A stretch of 64,000 nucleotides of DNA from contig NC_133387.1 in assembly GCF_047511655.1 (NCBI RefSeq), positions 41,024,853 to 41,088,852 on the forward strand, in the 5' to 3' direction. This stretch comes from Castor canadensis. Lineage: Eukaryota; Chordata; Mammalia; Rodentia; Castoridae. The notes under the pieces are model-generated. The model did no database searches and had not been told where the DNA came from. It saw only the letters and a program-made list of their open reading frames with translations. Below are positions 24,681 to 37,531 of the stretch, piece by piece (position 1 is the first letter of the stretch; each line of letters opens with the position of its first letter). Position numbers and translations under genes: made by a program.

Positions 24681-24729
24681 TCAACACATGCCTAATAAGT
24701 CAACATTTAATTATTTTAAATTATTCATA

Positions 24730-24782
24730 CACACAACACACACACACACACACGCACACACACACACACACCCATACACAAC
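24730..24782. repeat. (CA)n microsatellite
   Basis: About 50 bp of CA repeats interrupted once by CG and ending CCATACACA. It lies just upstream of a SINE. Confidence 0.95.
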
Positions 24783-24804
24783 CACATTGAGCTCAATGGT
24801 TAAA

Positions 24805-25028
24805 GGCTAAGTGAAGTGGAGCATCCCATGTCTGTTATCCCAGTTACTTGGGAGGGGGAGATGGGAGGATTGTGGTGGTTCAAAGACAGCCTGGACAAAA
24901 ACACAAAAACCTATCTGAAAACCAAACTAAAGCAAAAAGGGCTGGTGGTGTGGTGGCATGGCTCTGGTGGTGAAGCACTTGACAAGGCCTTGAATTCAGC
25001 CCCCAATATTACAAAACAAGAAAAAGGC
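24805..25028 (+). repeat. Composite B1-like + ID-like SINE
   Basis: A 7SL-like left part (GTTATCCCAGTTACTTGGGA, GGAGGATTGTGG) is joined through AACTAAAGCAAAAAGGGCTG to an ID-like right part (AAGCACTTGACAAGGCCTTG, AATTCAGCC). The same joined architecture recurs at 59.8-60.1 kb. Confidence 0.88.
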
Positions 25029-26366
25029 TGAGGATATTTTCCCCTCAATCTTATAGTATACTTACTATTTGTATGAGTGGACTTTATTTCCCTAATTATT
25101 GCGGAGAAATTATAATGTATAATAACAAATTCAAGATAAAGAGTCCTTTTGGTTTGGAACTCAAGTTCACTGCAGGGCAGGCCAATTAAATCAGAGACTA
25201 GGTGACTCTTTTTGAAAAGACAGCTGACTGAGAAGATGGGGGACTATTGTCCATGTTACTAGTGGGGCAGTTAAGGAGTTTCTAAAGAGGATGTTTAAGA
25301 AAAGGGATATATCCAGACCTCCCAAGGTTTCTTTAGCTCACCTTCTTTTAAGTTAGCAGACCATTTCCTGTGGCCTATGTGCAAGATTGAAGGCTGATAA
25401 CAGGGTATGTTTGTGTTTCCTCTGGTTTTCTGCCAAGGTCAGTAAGCTATCAAGTTTTAGCAAGTCAGCAAGTTTTTATCATCTAAGATTAGTTAACTTT
25501 TTCAACACAAAGTGAATGGTGATATATATTTTCTAATTTTCTAATCACATTCAAAATATGATTATTTCTCTCCTCCTCATATCTGTTTTTCCTTCTCAGG
25601 AATACTGATTGCTCCTATGCTGGTTTATTCCATGTAGCTGATCATGTATGTGACATGTTTTGGTATTATATTTCATTTACTATCTTTTTGTGGCATTTTT
25701 TATCAGCATCTATGATTTTCCTCTAAATCACTAAATTAATTTTGTTCATTTTTAATTCTGTTTCAATATAATTTTTCATCCTACTATCTACTGTTTATGT
25801 TTTCCTTTTGAAATTTTTTTATCATGCAAATTGTAATAAACTATTTTGAGATAAAAGGCAAATATCATCAGAAGACCAAAATTAAAAGAAAATATCTCCT
25901 ATATGTTACATATCTTATGTATTCATATAAGAATATTTCATATCATATGTATGAAGGATAAATCTTACATTCTTAGGATAAATATATCTTATATCTTAAA
26001 TATGTAGGATAAGTCTCCGAAAGATCTGGTAGGTGAAAGGATATATTTTCTTTTTAATTTCGGTGAATGCTGCCAACCTGCAGAGGTCCTATCTAACCTG
26101 GAACCCATGCGTAGAGCAGAGCATGAGTGTATGTGACTTAGCACAGCTATGAGCTTGTAAGCCTGTTCCCAGGAAGAATGGAACCATTACCATAGTGTAG
26201 AAGAGATGGAGAAACAGGCAAGATCACTATGCCATCCCGGGATGTGCTGCTTAACCAGGAGAACCGCTGGACACACAAGTATGTAAGTATTCTGTCAGAT
26301 ATTAAACTTCTAAGTTTTGGCTAATATCACAGATTTTTAAAAATGACTTTTCATCACTATTTTTGA
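25029..26366. other. Non-coding DNA with short local repeats
   Basis: Imperfect AGGATAAATCTTA-like units occur at about 25955-26010. A relatively GC-rich patch lies at 26060-26280. No gene was recognised. Confidence 0.45.
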
Positions 26367-26450
26367 TTTTTTTTTTTCAGTATTAGGGTTTGAACTCAGG
26401 GCTTCACACTTTCTAGGTAGGCACTCTACCACTTGAGCCATGCCCTCCTA
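26367..26450 (-). repeat. ID-like SINE, antisense
   Basis: A T run is followed by GGGTTTGAACTCAGGGCTTC, and the copy ends CACTTGAGCCATGCCCTCC. It has the standard antisense SINE layout. Confidence 0.9.
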
Positions 26451-27397
26451 GATTTTATTTTTTACAATACAAATATAGTTTAATATTTCAATGTCTCTTG
26501 ACCAATTGTATATTATTTTTAGAAAACTGCCTTTTCATAAATTTTATTCACTTTTATCTATTTCTAAACATTTTCTCTTAGTCTGTCAGAGATGTTATAT
26601 GCTAAAAATATCAAAGGAAGTATATTTAAAGCTTGTCCCCTTTTCTCTTCATGGAATATTTCACTTGCTGTAGGGATAATTAATTATGATAAACTCATAT
26701 GATTTCTTTATAACTTCTGATTTAAAATTTTTCTTGGACCTATTCATCTTAAGTTTCTAAAATTTGTCTCCCATATTTTATTCTAGTACTTGAATGATTT
26801 CATTTTTATTCGTGATCATATCTTCAATACATTTGCAATTTAAAGTGTGAGGAAAGACTCATTTCTGTCTTCCAAATGACTAGCAGTTTATCCCACTGTT
26901 TCCTTCATTGCTTCCTTACTAATTTGGGCCTAACACATACACTTTGGCTTGTGCTAAGACCTCTGTTGATGATTCATCTGCACTTTTGCACAGCTCCTGC
27001 TGTGCCATTGACACACTGCTTTAAAAATGGGAAACTATCTGGGAGAGCCACATTCCCTCTGTGTTACTTTGACATTTTCATAACCATATATTTCCACATA
27101 AATGCTACAGTTCATTTGTCTGGTTTAGTAGTGTGTTGCTATATATTTTATTGTTTTATAATCTGTGGACTAATGTAAGGAAAATTCTGAGTATCAAGTG
27201 GATTAACAACATATTTAGGGGAAAAATGACTTATTTACACTTAAACAGGCAAGTCTCCTTTACTTAGGGAACTCCTTTAGGAGAATTGAAATTGTCTTCT
27301 TGTTTAGGCTTTCTTCATTTCCCATTAGTTTGTAAGTCTGGCTAATTATATTCATCAGGATAACTGGGAATCTGTAGATCACATTTTCTTCTTTTTC
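26451..27397. other. Non-coding DNA
   Basis: I see no recognised element. The 100-residue ORF at 26876-27178 is hydrophobic by composition but has no family signature or supporting context, so it is not called as a gene. Confidence 0.45.
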
Positions 27398-27478
27398 TGT
27401 AGTACTCAGGATATTAAGCCCTGACTTTTCACATGGTAGGCAAGCCTTCTACCACTGAATTGCATCTCCACCCCTTAA
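27398..27478 (-). repeat. Diverged ID-like SINE, antisense
   Basis: GTACTCAGGATATTAAGCCC, GGTAGGCAAGCCTTCTACCA and CTGAATTGCATCTCCACCCC follow the order of the ID-like body with many substitutions, so this is an older copy. Confidence 0.72.
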
Positions 27479-28546
27479 TCGTCTTCTCTAGATGATTCTT
27501 ATTTATTTTATAATATTAATGATCTTTTCATGCTTTAGTTATGTGATTTTCTGAATTCTCTTATTCACGTTAAATGTTTTTCTATGGATACCTTTTGGTT
27601 TCCTAGATATACAATTTTTAATTACTGAAAATTTTTATTCCTCTTTATATTTGTCCATCTTATTTCTGTCTCTTGTCTAATTATGTCTAATTGTGCTATT
27701 AGAATAACTTTAAACTTTAGGGGTAATGGTAGCATTTGTGTCTTGTTCACTAATTTTCTGAGAATATATTTGAAGTTTTCACAAAGAAGAATATAACTGC
27801 TTTGTGCTAGGAGTTACGCATCTTTTATCATGTATGAAAATGTTGATCTATTCTTATTTTAATAGATGTCATAAAGGTATTATAAAGCTTCTTGGAATCT
27901 TATAGTAATTACAAATTATGTCTCTGTCTATGAATAAGGGTAAATTTATACTATAATCCTAATATTCAACCATCCTTGCGCTCTGAGCAGGAGATTCTAA
28001 ATAATATTATTATGGTTTTCTATTGTTATGTCAAGTAACTCAACTTGTCAATTTTTTACTTCAAAATTTGTCTCAATATCTATTAATAAAATTAGTCTGC
28101 AGTTTTAGTGCTTTTATCCTATCTTATTTATTATTGTTATATATTAATGTTGTGCTGATTTCAATGAAATAAGAGAAAACAACTCACAACTTCAGATCAC
28201 ATCTTGATAATGTTATTGGTTAATTTCATTTGATTTTAAATAAATTCATGGATGATAAAAATAATTTGATGTTTTTCAAGATCTTGCATATAGCATAAAT
28301 TTTTTTCAATTAAATAGCACACATAATAAAACAAAAAAAACCCTTTCTGTTTAGAAATAGTGGTGTTAGGGGACATGACAGGTTCAAACCTCATCGGGTA
28401 CCTTTGGAGACAGCATCTGATGTGAGGCTTGGTAAGATTAAGGCAAAACAACACTGACAAAGATGTGGCTCCTTCCTATGCTCTCTGTATCTGTGGTTTA
28501 GTCTCACATCAGGTTGATTTTTGATTTATATTTATTATTTTAAATT
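27479..28546. other. Non-coding DNA
   Basis: The stretch is AT-rich. No gene or confident repeat was seen. The minus-strand ORF at 28236-28460 is unassigned. Confidence 0.4.
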
Positions 28547-28970
28547 TTATTATTCATTTATTCAAATGTGCATACATTGCTTGGGTTATTTCTCCCCCCT
28601 GCACCCTGCCTCCTCCCTCTCACTCCCACTCCCCTCACTTCCACCTGTCCTGCCCTCTTCTCCAATTTTGTTGAGAAGACATGAGCGATAATAAGAAAGA
28701 CAAAACATTTTTGCTAGTTGAGATAAGGATAGCTATACAGAGAGATTCCTAGCATTGCTTCGACACACGTGTGTATTACAACCCGAATTGATTCATCTCT
28801 ATCTGACCTCTTCACCACTTCCCTGTCACCTTCCCATAGTGACCTCTGTCGTTTTAAGGTTACTGTATTAGCTCCTCTGAAGCGGGGACATCAGACACTT
28901 TAAAGTTTTGGGTTTCCTACCTTTCCCTGTTCCTCCTGAATGCATTCTCCCCATATCCAATAATATTATT
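28547..28970 (-). mobile_element. L1 3' UTR fragment, antisense
   Basis: It starts CATTTATTCAAATGTGCATA and continues through the pyrimidine-rich TTTCTCCCCCCTGCACCC, GATAAGGATAGCTATACAGA and GAGATTCCTAGCATTGCTTC blocks shared with 1931-2170. It is truncated within the 3' UTR near 28970. Confidence 0.9.
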
Positions 28971-29086
28971 TCTTGCTAGTTTGTTTGGTTAGCATGATTT
29001 CTCTGTGTTGTTTTATTTAAAACAATATTTCTGTGAGTCAAGTGGGATGTGTAGGGACACTGTGATTTCATACAGGTGCATGTTAC

Positions 29087-29170
29087 TTTTTTTTGGTGGG
29101 ACTAGGGTTTGAACTCAGGGCTTCAAACTTGCAAAGCAAGTGCTCTACCACTCAAGTCACACCTCCAGTG
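29087..29170 (-). repeat. ID-like SINE, antisense
   Basis: T8, then GGTGGGACTAGGGTTTGAAC, and the copy ends CACTCAAGTCACACCTCCAG. Confidence 0.9.
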
Positions 29171-29218
29171 CATATGTTGCTTTATTTAACTTCAAATGGT
29201 ACAATGATAGTATACTCA

Positions 29219-29220
<2 letters not shown>

Positions 29221-29268
<48 letters not shown>

Positions 29269-29280
29269 ATATATACATAT
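29221..29280. repeat. (GT)n microsatellite
   Basis: About 21 GT units at 29223-29264 run into TATGTATATATACATAT. Confidence 0.95.
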
Positions 29281-29284
29281 AACT

Positions 29285-31876
29285 GAGCTTTGGGATAGTA
29301 GTTATTTTAGAGGATAAAGTAATAATTATATCTCCTTATACTGAAGATATGATTCTACACTATGTACAACCAAATCCATTTTCTTTCACCACATGAAAAA
29401 AGCAACTGACACTTGAGTACTTCTAGCAGCAACCGTCCTTTTATATGAACCTTCAATAATTTGTCACTGGTATCACCAATTATAGACTAATGATTAAATT
29501 ATTTCAACATCATGATATTCTTAGTAAATTGCCATGGTTTTCCAATTACATTCTCTTCAGAAGTTTTGATTCACTTTGAACTTTTGAAATGTAAGAGTTG
29601 CTAAGGCAACTAAATTTGATTTGCAACAAAAATTAACACTGTTAATAGGACAGGATTTTAATGAATCTTTCTTATTTTTTAAACATCCTTTGAATTTGCA
29701 TTTGTTGAATAAGATATGTACACTTTTGAACTTGATCTAACCAACAGAGCCAGTTAAGGAATTTAGTAAAAAAGAAAAGAATTGTTAAAGTTAAAACTCT
29801 TGACAAGCAAAAAGGAGAAAAAGATTTTACATGAAAGCTACTACTAAAAGAAAATGAGTTTAGTGATTCTGTATCTAAATCACTGTGATATAAGGTATAA
29901 CAACTTGAACCTAATTGAAGTCATCTACTGAGAAAATTAGTTTAGACACTTCTGTGAATAATTGGGGATGTAAAGAATACATATTATTAAAAAATCTCTA
30001 TAAAAAATTGAGTGAAATTAAGGAATGTTGTTAGGCAAAATACTTCATATTCTTTGAATTCATATTTGCATTTTTTGAATCCACTTTTTTACTATTGTTT
30101 TGATAATCTCCAGATAATTATCATTGCATTTGCTAACTGGCCCAGCATTAAATGCAGATATCAAAAGCATCTATACAACAAGGTCACTTTGCATTTCTAA
30201 ATTGTGCTCCTAAATTATAGTTCTGAAGAAAAATCTCACTTTCCAGAAAATTCTACACTGTTTGATGATTTATTTATTTCAAGGTGAGGAAAAGATGATA
30301 ATTTCTTAGAATTAAAAATTCCTCATATCTCAATCAAGTAATAGACAACACAAATTTGTGAATATGCAGGATCAAAATTATAGTTTCATTGAAGAATTAA
30401 ACTTGACTTGATAATGGTTTCATTGTCTCTCTGTCTTTCAGCAAGGCCATAAACACAAAGAGGCTCCACACTAAAATCTTTTAAGCTTGTATTTACCTGA
30501 TAATTCTGAGACATTTTGAAGAATTAATTTATGTGTAACATAAGGTCAGAGAAGTCAAAGGGGTTTTGCATGGCACTGGTTTTGTCTAATCAGTGTTATT
30601 TGGAATTGTAAGATGCTAGGTGGATTTGTGTGATGTCACAACAAACCACATAGTGATGTGAAAGTAGGGATTTAATTTCAAAGCTGTATGCACCCATAAC
30701 CTTTTGGTTGTACAATGAACTCTGGTTAATGCTTCCATTCAAGATACTGCAATAATCATTAACTCACCAAGAATATTAACTAAAATAAAGGCAACTGAAT
30801 GAACTTTTCAGTGCAGATTTTACTGGTTTTAGAGAAGAGCAGACTTTTAACCATAAAAAAATTATCACTCTCTGTTGCTGCTATTACCAAATGAATTTTC
30901 TTAAATACAAATTGATTTGTGGTATTTAATTACCATGTTCATATCATCTCACTAAAAACCAGTGTAGAAAAATCTACTAACCTGCCTTTTTATTTTATTA
31001 AATTAATCACATTGGATTAATAAAAGATCTTCAAAATTTCAGGGTGAATTAAGCAGGAAGGATAGCCCACTGCAATTCTGATATCTATAGCCAACTATTA
31101 ATTATTGTGCCTCAGTTATGATTAGAAATAAATATTTGATGAAATATCCATGTAAAATAAATATCTTAATGGAAACTAACATGAAATGAGCCAATTAGAA
31201 GAAGTCTCCACACCTTTAGATTTTAAAAATATTTTTCAATAATTTCTGATTTATTATAATTTTTAGAGGATTAAGATTACAAAAAGTATTAATTAAATGC
31301 AAAGTACTATAAGGGGAGATCCAAGATAACTTGGATATTCTTCAATTATCTTTGTTGAAACACAGTCTTGGTGTTTTGCAAAGAAATCATTTGTTCTGCC
31401 TTAGTGAAGCTAATTATTCTCAGCGTGCAATCACTGTTTCAAATTGCAAAAGGCACATCAGCCTTTGCTATATGTTGCTGAAATTAAAATCCAATCAAAT
31501 GAGATAATGAAGTGCATACAAAGAATATGATCTCACTTTTGCAATGCAATAACAATGAAAAACATTTAAGGAAACATTGCGAAATCATAATTTACACAGG
31601 AAAAATGCTGTAAAGCAAATGTTTGTATGAATTTTAAGTATTTACTGCTTAGAGATAACCAATACGGTTATTTATTGTGTGGTGAGTCCCTTTTTAATGA
31701 CTGAATCATATGACACAGTCCAACATGAAGCACATATTTCTTTTAATTTTATGGAAAACTAAGGAAATAGTCCATATTATGTCTGGGATAAACATACACT
31801 TATAGGAATTTCACGAGAAAATAAGAAAATGGTTATTAAAAATGAACTAGATGATATTTTTAGCACAGAATTTTTC
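29285..31876. other. Repeat-free AT-rich block
   Basis: About 2.6 kb without any recognised transposon, which stands out in this repeat-dense window. It contains an RFX-type X-box (29597-29610) and a candidate conserved non-coding stretch (31400-31690). No gene is supported. The ORF at 30012-30200 has no recognisable features. Confidence 0.45.
29597..29610. promoter_or_regulatory. RFX X-box-like palindrome
   Basis: GTTGCTAAGGCAAC closely matches the 14-bp X-box consensus (GTTGCC-ATGG-CAAC type) bound by RFX factors. Its arms GTTGC and GCAAC are exact inverted repeats. A single motif in intergenic DNA may be chance, and occupancy is unknown. Confidence 0.45.
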
Positions 31877-31982
31877 TATTATTATTGTTGTGCTGGATGT
31901 GTTACATTGTAACATTTACAAAGGTACTTACAGTGTAACAAGTATATCCTACTTGAATTACCCCCCTCCACTGCTCTCTTAT
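31877..31982 (-). mobile_element. L1 3'-tail fragment, antisense (~105 bp)
   Basis: TTATTATTGTTGTGCTGGAT followed by ACATTGTAACATTTACAAAG is the reverse complement of the ACAATAATAAA-ended L1 terminus. It is strongly similar to the copy at 33167. No clear target-site duplication was seen. Confidence 0.85.
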
Positions 31983-33141
31983 GGACAAATAATCATTTGA
32001 ACCTACTTGGATTTTATATTAAATTTATCCAAAATAGTAAATTTTAAAAATGGACTAGAGTTAGTATTTTAGTTATATGATCTGAAAGAATGAAATATGT
32101 GAAATACACCCATGCTCTTATTCATTAAAAAATACAATCTCTGTCAATGTCTACCACACATGTCATCAATTTAAAAATCTGTACTTATTCTTTTTCCTTG
32201 AAAGCTTTATAGGAAGCCATAATTCATTAGTAACCCCTATGATTCCATAATCTAGTGGACTATAATTAGGTGTGGATGTATGTTTCATTTTCCTGAAATC
32301 TCATAATTTAAACCTATTGATTGATCATGTTTTTATTGTTGGGTTTGAGTTTTGGTTTTCTTCCACATGAGCTTTTGTCAGTGATGCTTTCTGCTGCTCC
32401 CACAACACCTCCTTTCAAATCACATAGGGGGAAATTAAGATGGTTTATAGGGTTGCCCCTTGCATGTTACGGGAGAGACCAGAGCAAGTTTCCCCTTCAG
32501 CTGCCAACAATGTGCAGTCATCTCAGCAGCACAGAAAGTGAAAACAGCAGGATTCAAACATCAGCAATGACAACACAGAGAGCATGAAGTTTCTACTCAT
32601 TACATGCTGTGGGGACTGCCTGTCTGGAGCAGTTTACTCTGCAAATTATTAATTGAAGAGAATGACCACTATTAGTTATTTACATTCCAATATGATACCT
32701 GGGATATTAATATATTAATGAACTTTTCCCTTGATTCTATTTTCTCTCTTCATATTACATTTTGTCTTTGGTTAGATACTATTGATCATATACATTATGC
32801 TGTTCAGGTATCTCAGAGCATGGCAGTGTGGCTAACATGCACAGATCCAAACTCAGAGCCCTGGACACATGGAGGCTCAGTGGGTGATACATGCTGTAGA
32901 AATCACTGTCTCCAGAGCCTGACACAGTACCTACTACACAGACACTCAATAAACGTTGAGGGAATTTTCATTGAATGCCTGATGTTAAAGAAGTGGAATC
33001 ATATAAGAACTGTGATTAAATAAGTGGGTATTATAAACTGTTCCACAACCACTGGGTCATCACCTAAGAACTAGGAAGTGTTCAGGTCTAGATTGCTGGC
33101 ATGCATGATTTAATAATGTTCTATTTGGTCAGTGTTAGATT
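31983..33141. other. Non-coding DNA
   Basis: Two ORFs near 90-100 residues (32321-32587, 32718-33023) show no domain or codon pattern that I recognise. I see no repeat signature. Confidence 0.4.
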
Positions 33142-33156
33142 CCTAGTTTTAATTTG

Positions 33157-33272
33157 TTTTTTTTTTCTAATTGTGCTGGATGAGGGTACATTGTAACATT
33201 TACAAAGGTTCTTACAATGCATCAAATATATCATACTTGAAATCACCCCTTCCAGTACTCTCTTTCATACTC
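33157..33272 (-). mobile_element. L1 3'-tail insertion with perfect duplication
   Basis: A T-rich tail and TAATTGTGCTGGATGAGGGT then ACATTGTAACATTTACAAAG mark the L1 3' end. The perfect 15-bp duplication CCTAGTTTTAATTTG flanks it at 33142-33156 and 33273-33287. Only about 105 bp of L1 was inserted. Confidence 0.9.
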
Positions 33273-33287
33273 CCTAGTTTTAATTTG

Positions 33288-36006
33288 GCTTAAAATTTAA
33301 CAATTTTGGAATATTCAAAGAGATGCAAAGTATTCTGTCCACACTCTCAGCTCAACTACAGTGAGTACTCACAATTTGCTAAGTGAAATATGTTGCTGAT
33401 TAAATGCTCCTTCCTGCTAATATAGTTTTGAAGAACTTCTTTTATTTATATCCCACCTTAATTGCTTTTCATCTTTTCAGTTGAATCACATGAAGTGAGA
33501 TGTGTCCTGTTCAATCAACTTGACAGTTCTCCCTCCACCAAGAAAGGAAGAATTTATAGATACATTTTTTATCACCTTCTGGAATCTACAGTAATCTCTG
33601 TATCACCAATTAGCAAATGAAAGAAAAAATTATTTTCTTTTTAAAAAGGAAAAAGATGCAACTGTCATATACAGAAATGTGTTAGCATCCATATCTCAAG
33701 GGAGAAACTTTTGGAAGTAGCAGAACTGCCACTAGCAATTAATTAGAAAGCCTTTCATACTGTTTTAAGTTACAGACATGTACTAGCAGTTTGAGAAAAT
33801 TGGTAGTGACGGCTGCTGTCACCACAGGGTAGTACAATGGATTGAGCTAATTTACAGACACTTGCCTTTTTTTCTCAAATTGTCATATTTTTATCTTACA
33901 CTAAGCTTGATTTTCATTGCCAAGTGGTGAATTCATCATAAATACAGTTTTTAAATTGAATTATAATACACAGTGTGTGAGATCTGAGCATATTTTAGGC
34001 TGCAAGAATAAAGACATCTTACATTCATAAATGACAAGATGTATTGAACAACTGTTCTCTTTTTATCACCTACTATTCTAAAGTATAAAGCAAGGTCTCT
34101 CCATTAGAAGGTAAAGAAAGACCTATCAACTTTAAATGTCAACAAGACTTCAAAAATTGGTTTTACAATTTTTCTAGAGTAAGAATAATTTTTAGCTAAT
34201 GAATTAAATTTTACCCCAAAGGCAAGCATCACTTTTTCAGTTCATTTAGGGAGATAACCATGCATGACAAAGATTTTTCTTGGGAAATTTTTGTTCTTGA
34301 ATTCATTCTGTACAACAGATCCTAAAACATTTGTATACAGTCGCTTCACTCTTTTCCTAATTAACTAAATCAAAAAATAATTCTTTATCAATTTTAAGAC
34401 ATGAATTATTAAACTATTGTCTTTACAATGTATTTGTCTTGTACATATTATGCATCATATATTACACTAAAAATAGACAAATATTTGTATTTCTTATACT
34501 TTCTTTTCAGTAAAGATATTTTCTATAGAATTACTGATTTTCAAAATAACTTTCCCTAATTTGGACAACACTTTTTTATAGGAGAATCATGGCACTTCAC
34601 TACTTCCAAACTCACCACTAATTACATAGGAAGATGTCTTAATATTTTTCATTTATCATATAATAATATATCTCCAGTTATTTCTTCTGATTGTGACAGA
34701 TTTGACTGACATTTTATTTATGGAAGTAATAAACTCCAGTCAATTAACTATTAAACAATTGTTTTATAGTTTATTAGAAAAATATAAAAGAAAAAATTGA
34801 AAATAAAACATTGACTCCCAATTAAATATAATAAGTTGAGCTTTCATTGCTTCATTCTAAAACATCACTAAATAATTCACTGCAGAATTTAATATGTATA
34901 AATACATAAGGTCAAACAGAACAGGGAAGGAAATAATACAAAATGAGTGGTGTCATAAAATTTATTGAAATAATTAAAAACTCAATCAGGAGAATTTGTT
35001 TTAAATAACTTAGCAGCACAGGTGGAATCTGAGACCCTAAATGTGTCAAAGAGTAAAGCAAAAATATTTGTCAGGAAGACCCACAAATCAGAGGCACCCC
35101 ACACTCTGAAAGTGGGGTAAAGCAGAGCTGTTATATTGCACAGCCAGGGAGAGCCTTTCACATTGCAGATTATGAGAATGATACCTGAAGAATCATAAAG
35201 TGAAGTGTGATGACCTTTCATAAATTCTGCTCAGAACATAGAGTATTAAAAGACTAGTTCAAATAGAAAACTATTGTCTAATTCACATCTGTCAAAGATG
35301 CATGTTTTCCCCCTTCCTATGGTGTAATCACTCTGACCCTCTCAATTGTGAATTTGCTTTCTTATCTGATCAGAGCTGAGCTATAATAGGGTTCTGTCAT
35401 TGCCAACTTGAATCCTGATAGCTCTCTAGTGTTGATATTTCAGTGATTTTGAACTCATTTGTTTACATGCAGATCTAACAATTTGTCCTGAAACCTGTTG
35501 AGGGTTATGACATCAGGTAAGACTTTTAAGGTTTTTAAGGGACGCAAATTCCTAATGTAAAAATCTGTGACAGAATTAATGATACATATTTATTAAACTT
35601 TTAATTTTTTGTGTTGGTGATAGAGGGAGACAAATTTCACCACTTCCCTTATAATTGGATTATGGCCATATATCATTTTCCACAATGGTATGTGGAAGGA
35701 ACATAAACATCTCATATAACTTTCTTGTTTCTTCCTCTCCCACAGTGGCAAGTATGGTGGCCACATGTTGAGTTACCAGTGCAAAAGTTGGTCTAATCCC
35801 TGAGGAGTAGAACAGTTGAATTAGTAAATTTGCATGTAGATACCTAAATAAGATCCAATCCAATTGGCAGAGAGAAGGAAAAAAACAGAAAAAAGGATAA
35901 AATGGGCAGAATCTCAAAGATTTATGAGCCAATGTTAAACATCAACAAATAGATAATAGAATTCCCAGAAATAGAATAGAAATAAAGGAGCAATATACAT
36001 ACATTT
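33288..36006. other. Mostly repeat-free AT-rich DNA
   Basis: I see no gene. A short inverted repeat with GTGAC and GTCAC arms around GGCTGCT lies at 33806-33822. Minus-strand ORFs at 34982-35221 and 35660-35932 are unassigned and probably random. Confidence 0.45.
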
Positions 36007-36046
<40 letters not shown>

Positions 36047-36072
36047 CACACACATACATATATGTGTGTATA
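36007..36072. repeat. (TG)n(TA)n(CA)n compound microsatellite
   Basis: TG units (about 36007-36025), then TA units (36026-36046), then ACACACACATACATATATG. The TG and CA arms are complementary, so the repeat can fold as a long hairpin. Confidence 0.93.
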
Positions 36073-36304
36073 TGAAGATCTAGCAATCAAATATTTGCCA
36101 AATTTAATGAGAAATATTAAACACCCAAGAATCTCAAAAATATAGATTAGAATAAGAGATCTGCATAAAATATAGTGAGGACATAGTATAAAGCATCAAA
36201 GGAAAACTGATTTATGAAGAACAAGGGAACCACATTAATATTAACAGCTAACTTATATTCCAGAACAATGGCTGTCAGAAGACAGTAGAAAGTTATATTC
36301 TAAG

Positions 36305-36645
36305 ACTTGAAAGTAGCTATCTTTATCTCAAACTGCAAAACCACCATGTTTCTCTTGCTATCTTTTATTTTTTTTTCTTCTACAATGTTGGAGAAGAAAC
36401 AGAAGGGCGGAACAAGTTCTGCTGGGGGAATGAGGGTTGAAGGATGAATATGGTGCAAATAATGTATACACATGTATGTAAATGCAAAAATGATTTCTAT
36501 TGAAACTGTTCTAGGAATCAGGGGAGGGGGATTAAAAAGAGCAGTGAGGGGGTGAATTTAAGTATGATATATTCGATACTTTGTAAGAACCTTTGTAAAT
36601 GCTACAATGTACCTCCCACCCAGAACAACAATAATAAAAAAATGT
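36305..36645 (+). mobile_element. L1 3' UTR fragment, sense
   Basis: It begins GTAGCTATCTTTATCTCAAA, contains GTATACACATGTATGTAAAT and ends in a CCACCCAGAACAACAATAAT block with an A-rich tail. It is the same L1 subtype as 38097-38832. Confidence 0.88.
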
Positions 36646-37194
36646 TGAAAGAAAATAAATGTTTCACCCGAGAATTTTTATTTAACAAAACCATTCTGCA
36701 GAAAAGCTGGGGAAATAAATAGAATAAAAAAAGATTTATTGCTGGTACACCTTACTTACATAAACTACTAATGAAGATTCATAGGTCAGAAAGAAAGTGA
36801 AACCAGGTAGTAGATATAATCTGTGGAAAAAAATGAAGACTGGTAGAAATGGTTAACATGTTCAGAAAATATAAAAAATTATATGAATTTTTATTTATAT
36901 TTTCTCCAAAATATGAGATTTCCTATAGTAACATTTAGGTCTCTATTCTTGGGGCTACAATATACAGATAACATAGGAGATATAGTAAAAAATAAAGTAT
37001 TTTATGGGTATTATATTAATCATATTTTGAAGTAGATCATGAAAAGCTGAGATGGATATTGTGGTCACTAGAGCAACTAAAAAGAAATTAACTCAAAAAT
37101 TACTTTAAAAATCTGTATGAATTAAGTTGGTATGCTAAAAGCACCAAAGAAAGCATAAAGATGGAGCATAGAAACAACCAAAAAACATGAGATG

Positions 37195-37517
37195 TACACG
37201 TTTACAGCAGCATTGTACTTGATGACCAAGAACTAGAAATAGCCCAAATGCCTATTTATAAATGAACACTGTAATGAGTGAAAGAAACCATGTGTATGTT
37301 TCAGATAATATATCGATGGTTCAGTTTATATAAAAAGCCTAGGTAAACCATAGAGAGAGAGAGCAGCTTAATCATTGTGAGGGTCTGGGGAAGCAGGGAT
37401 GAGAGTGAGTGCTAATGGGTTTAGGAATTTTCCTTTGTCTTAATGAAAATATTCTAAAATTACACAATGGTTATGGTGGTACAACTCTGTAAATAAACCA
37501 ATAGATTTTATACTTTG
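37195..37517 (+). repeat. Old L1M 3' end (part 1)
   Basis: The order TTTACAGCAGCATTGTACTT, CTGGGGAAGCAGGGATGAGA, GTGCTAATGGGTTTAGGAAT and TTATGGTGGTACAACTCTGT is that of ancient mammalian L1 3' ends as I recall them. It continues after a SINE insertion at 37639. Confidence 0.8.
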
Positions 37518-37531
37518 AATGACTGCCTTTT

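Noticed and set aside
26876..27178. 100-residue hydrophobic plus-strand ORF
   Set aside because: The AT-rich composition favours hydrophobic codons by chance, and I found no family signature, promoter or repeat support.
30421..30450. Acceptor-like CTCTCTGTCTTTCAG
   Set aside because: It lies upstream of the promoter in intergenic DNA, with no coding frame or donor to pair with.
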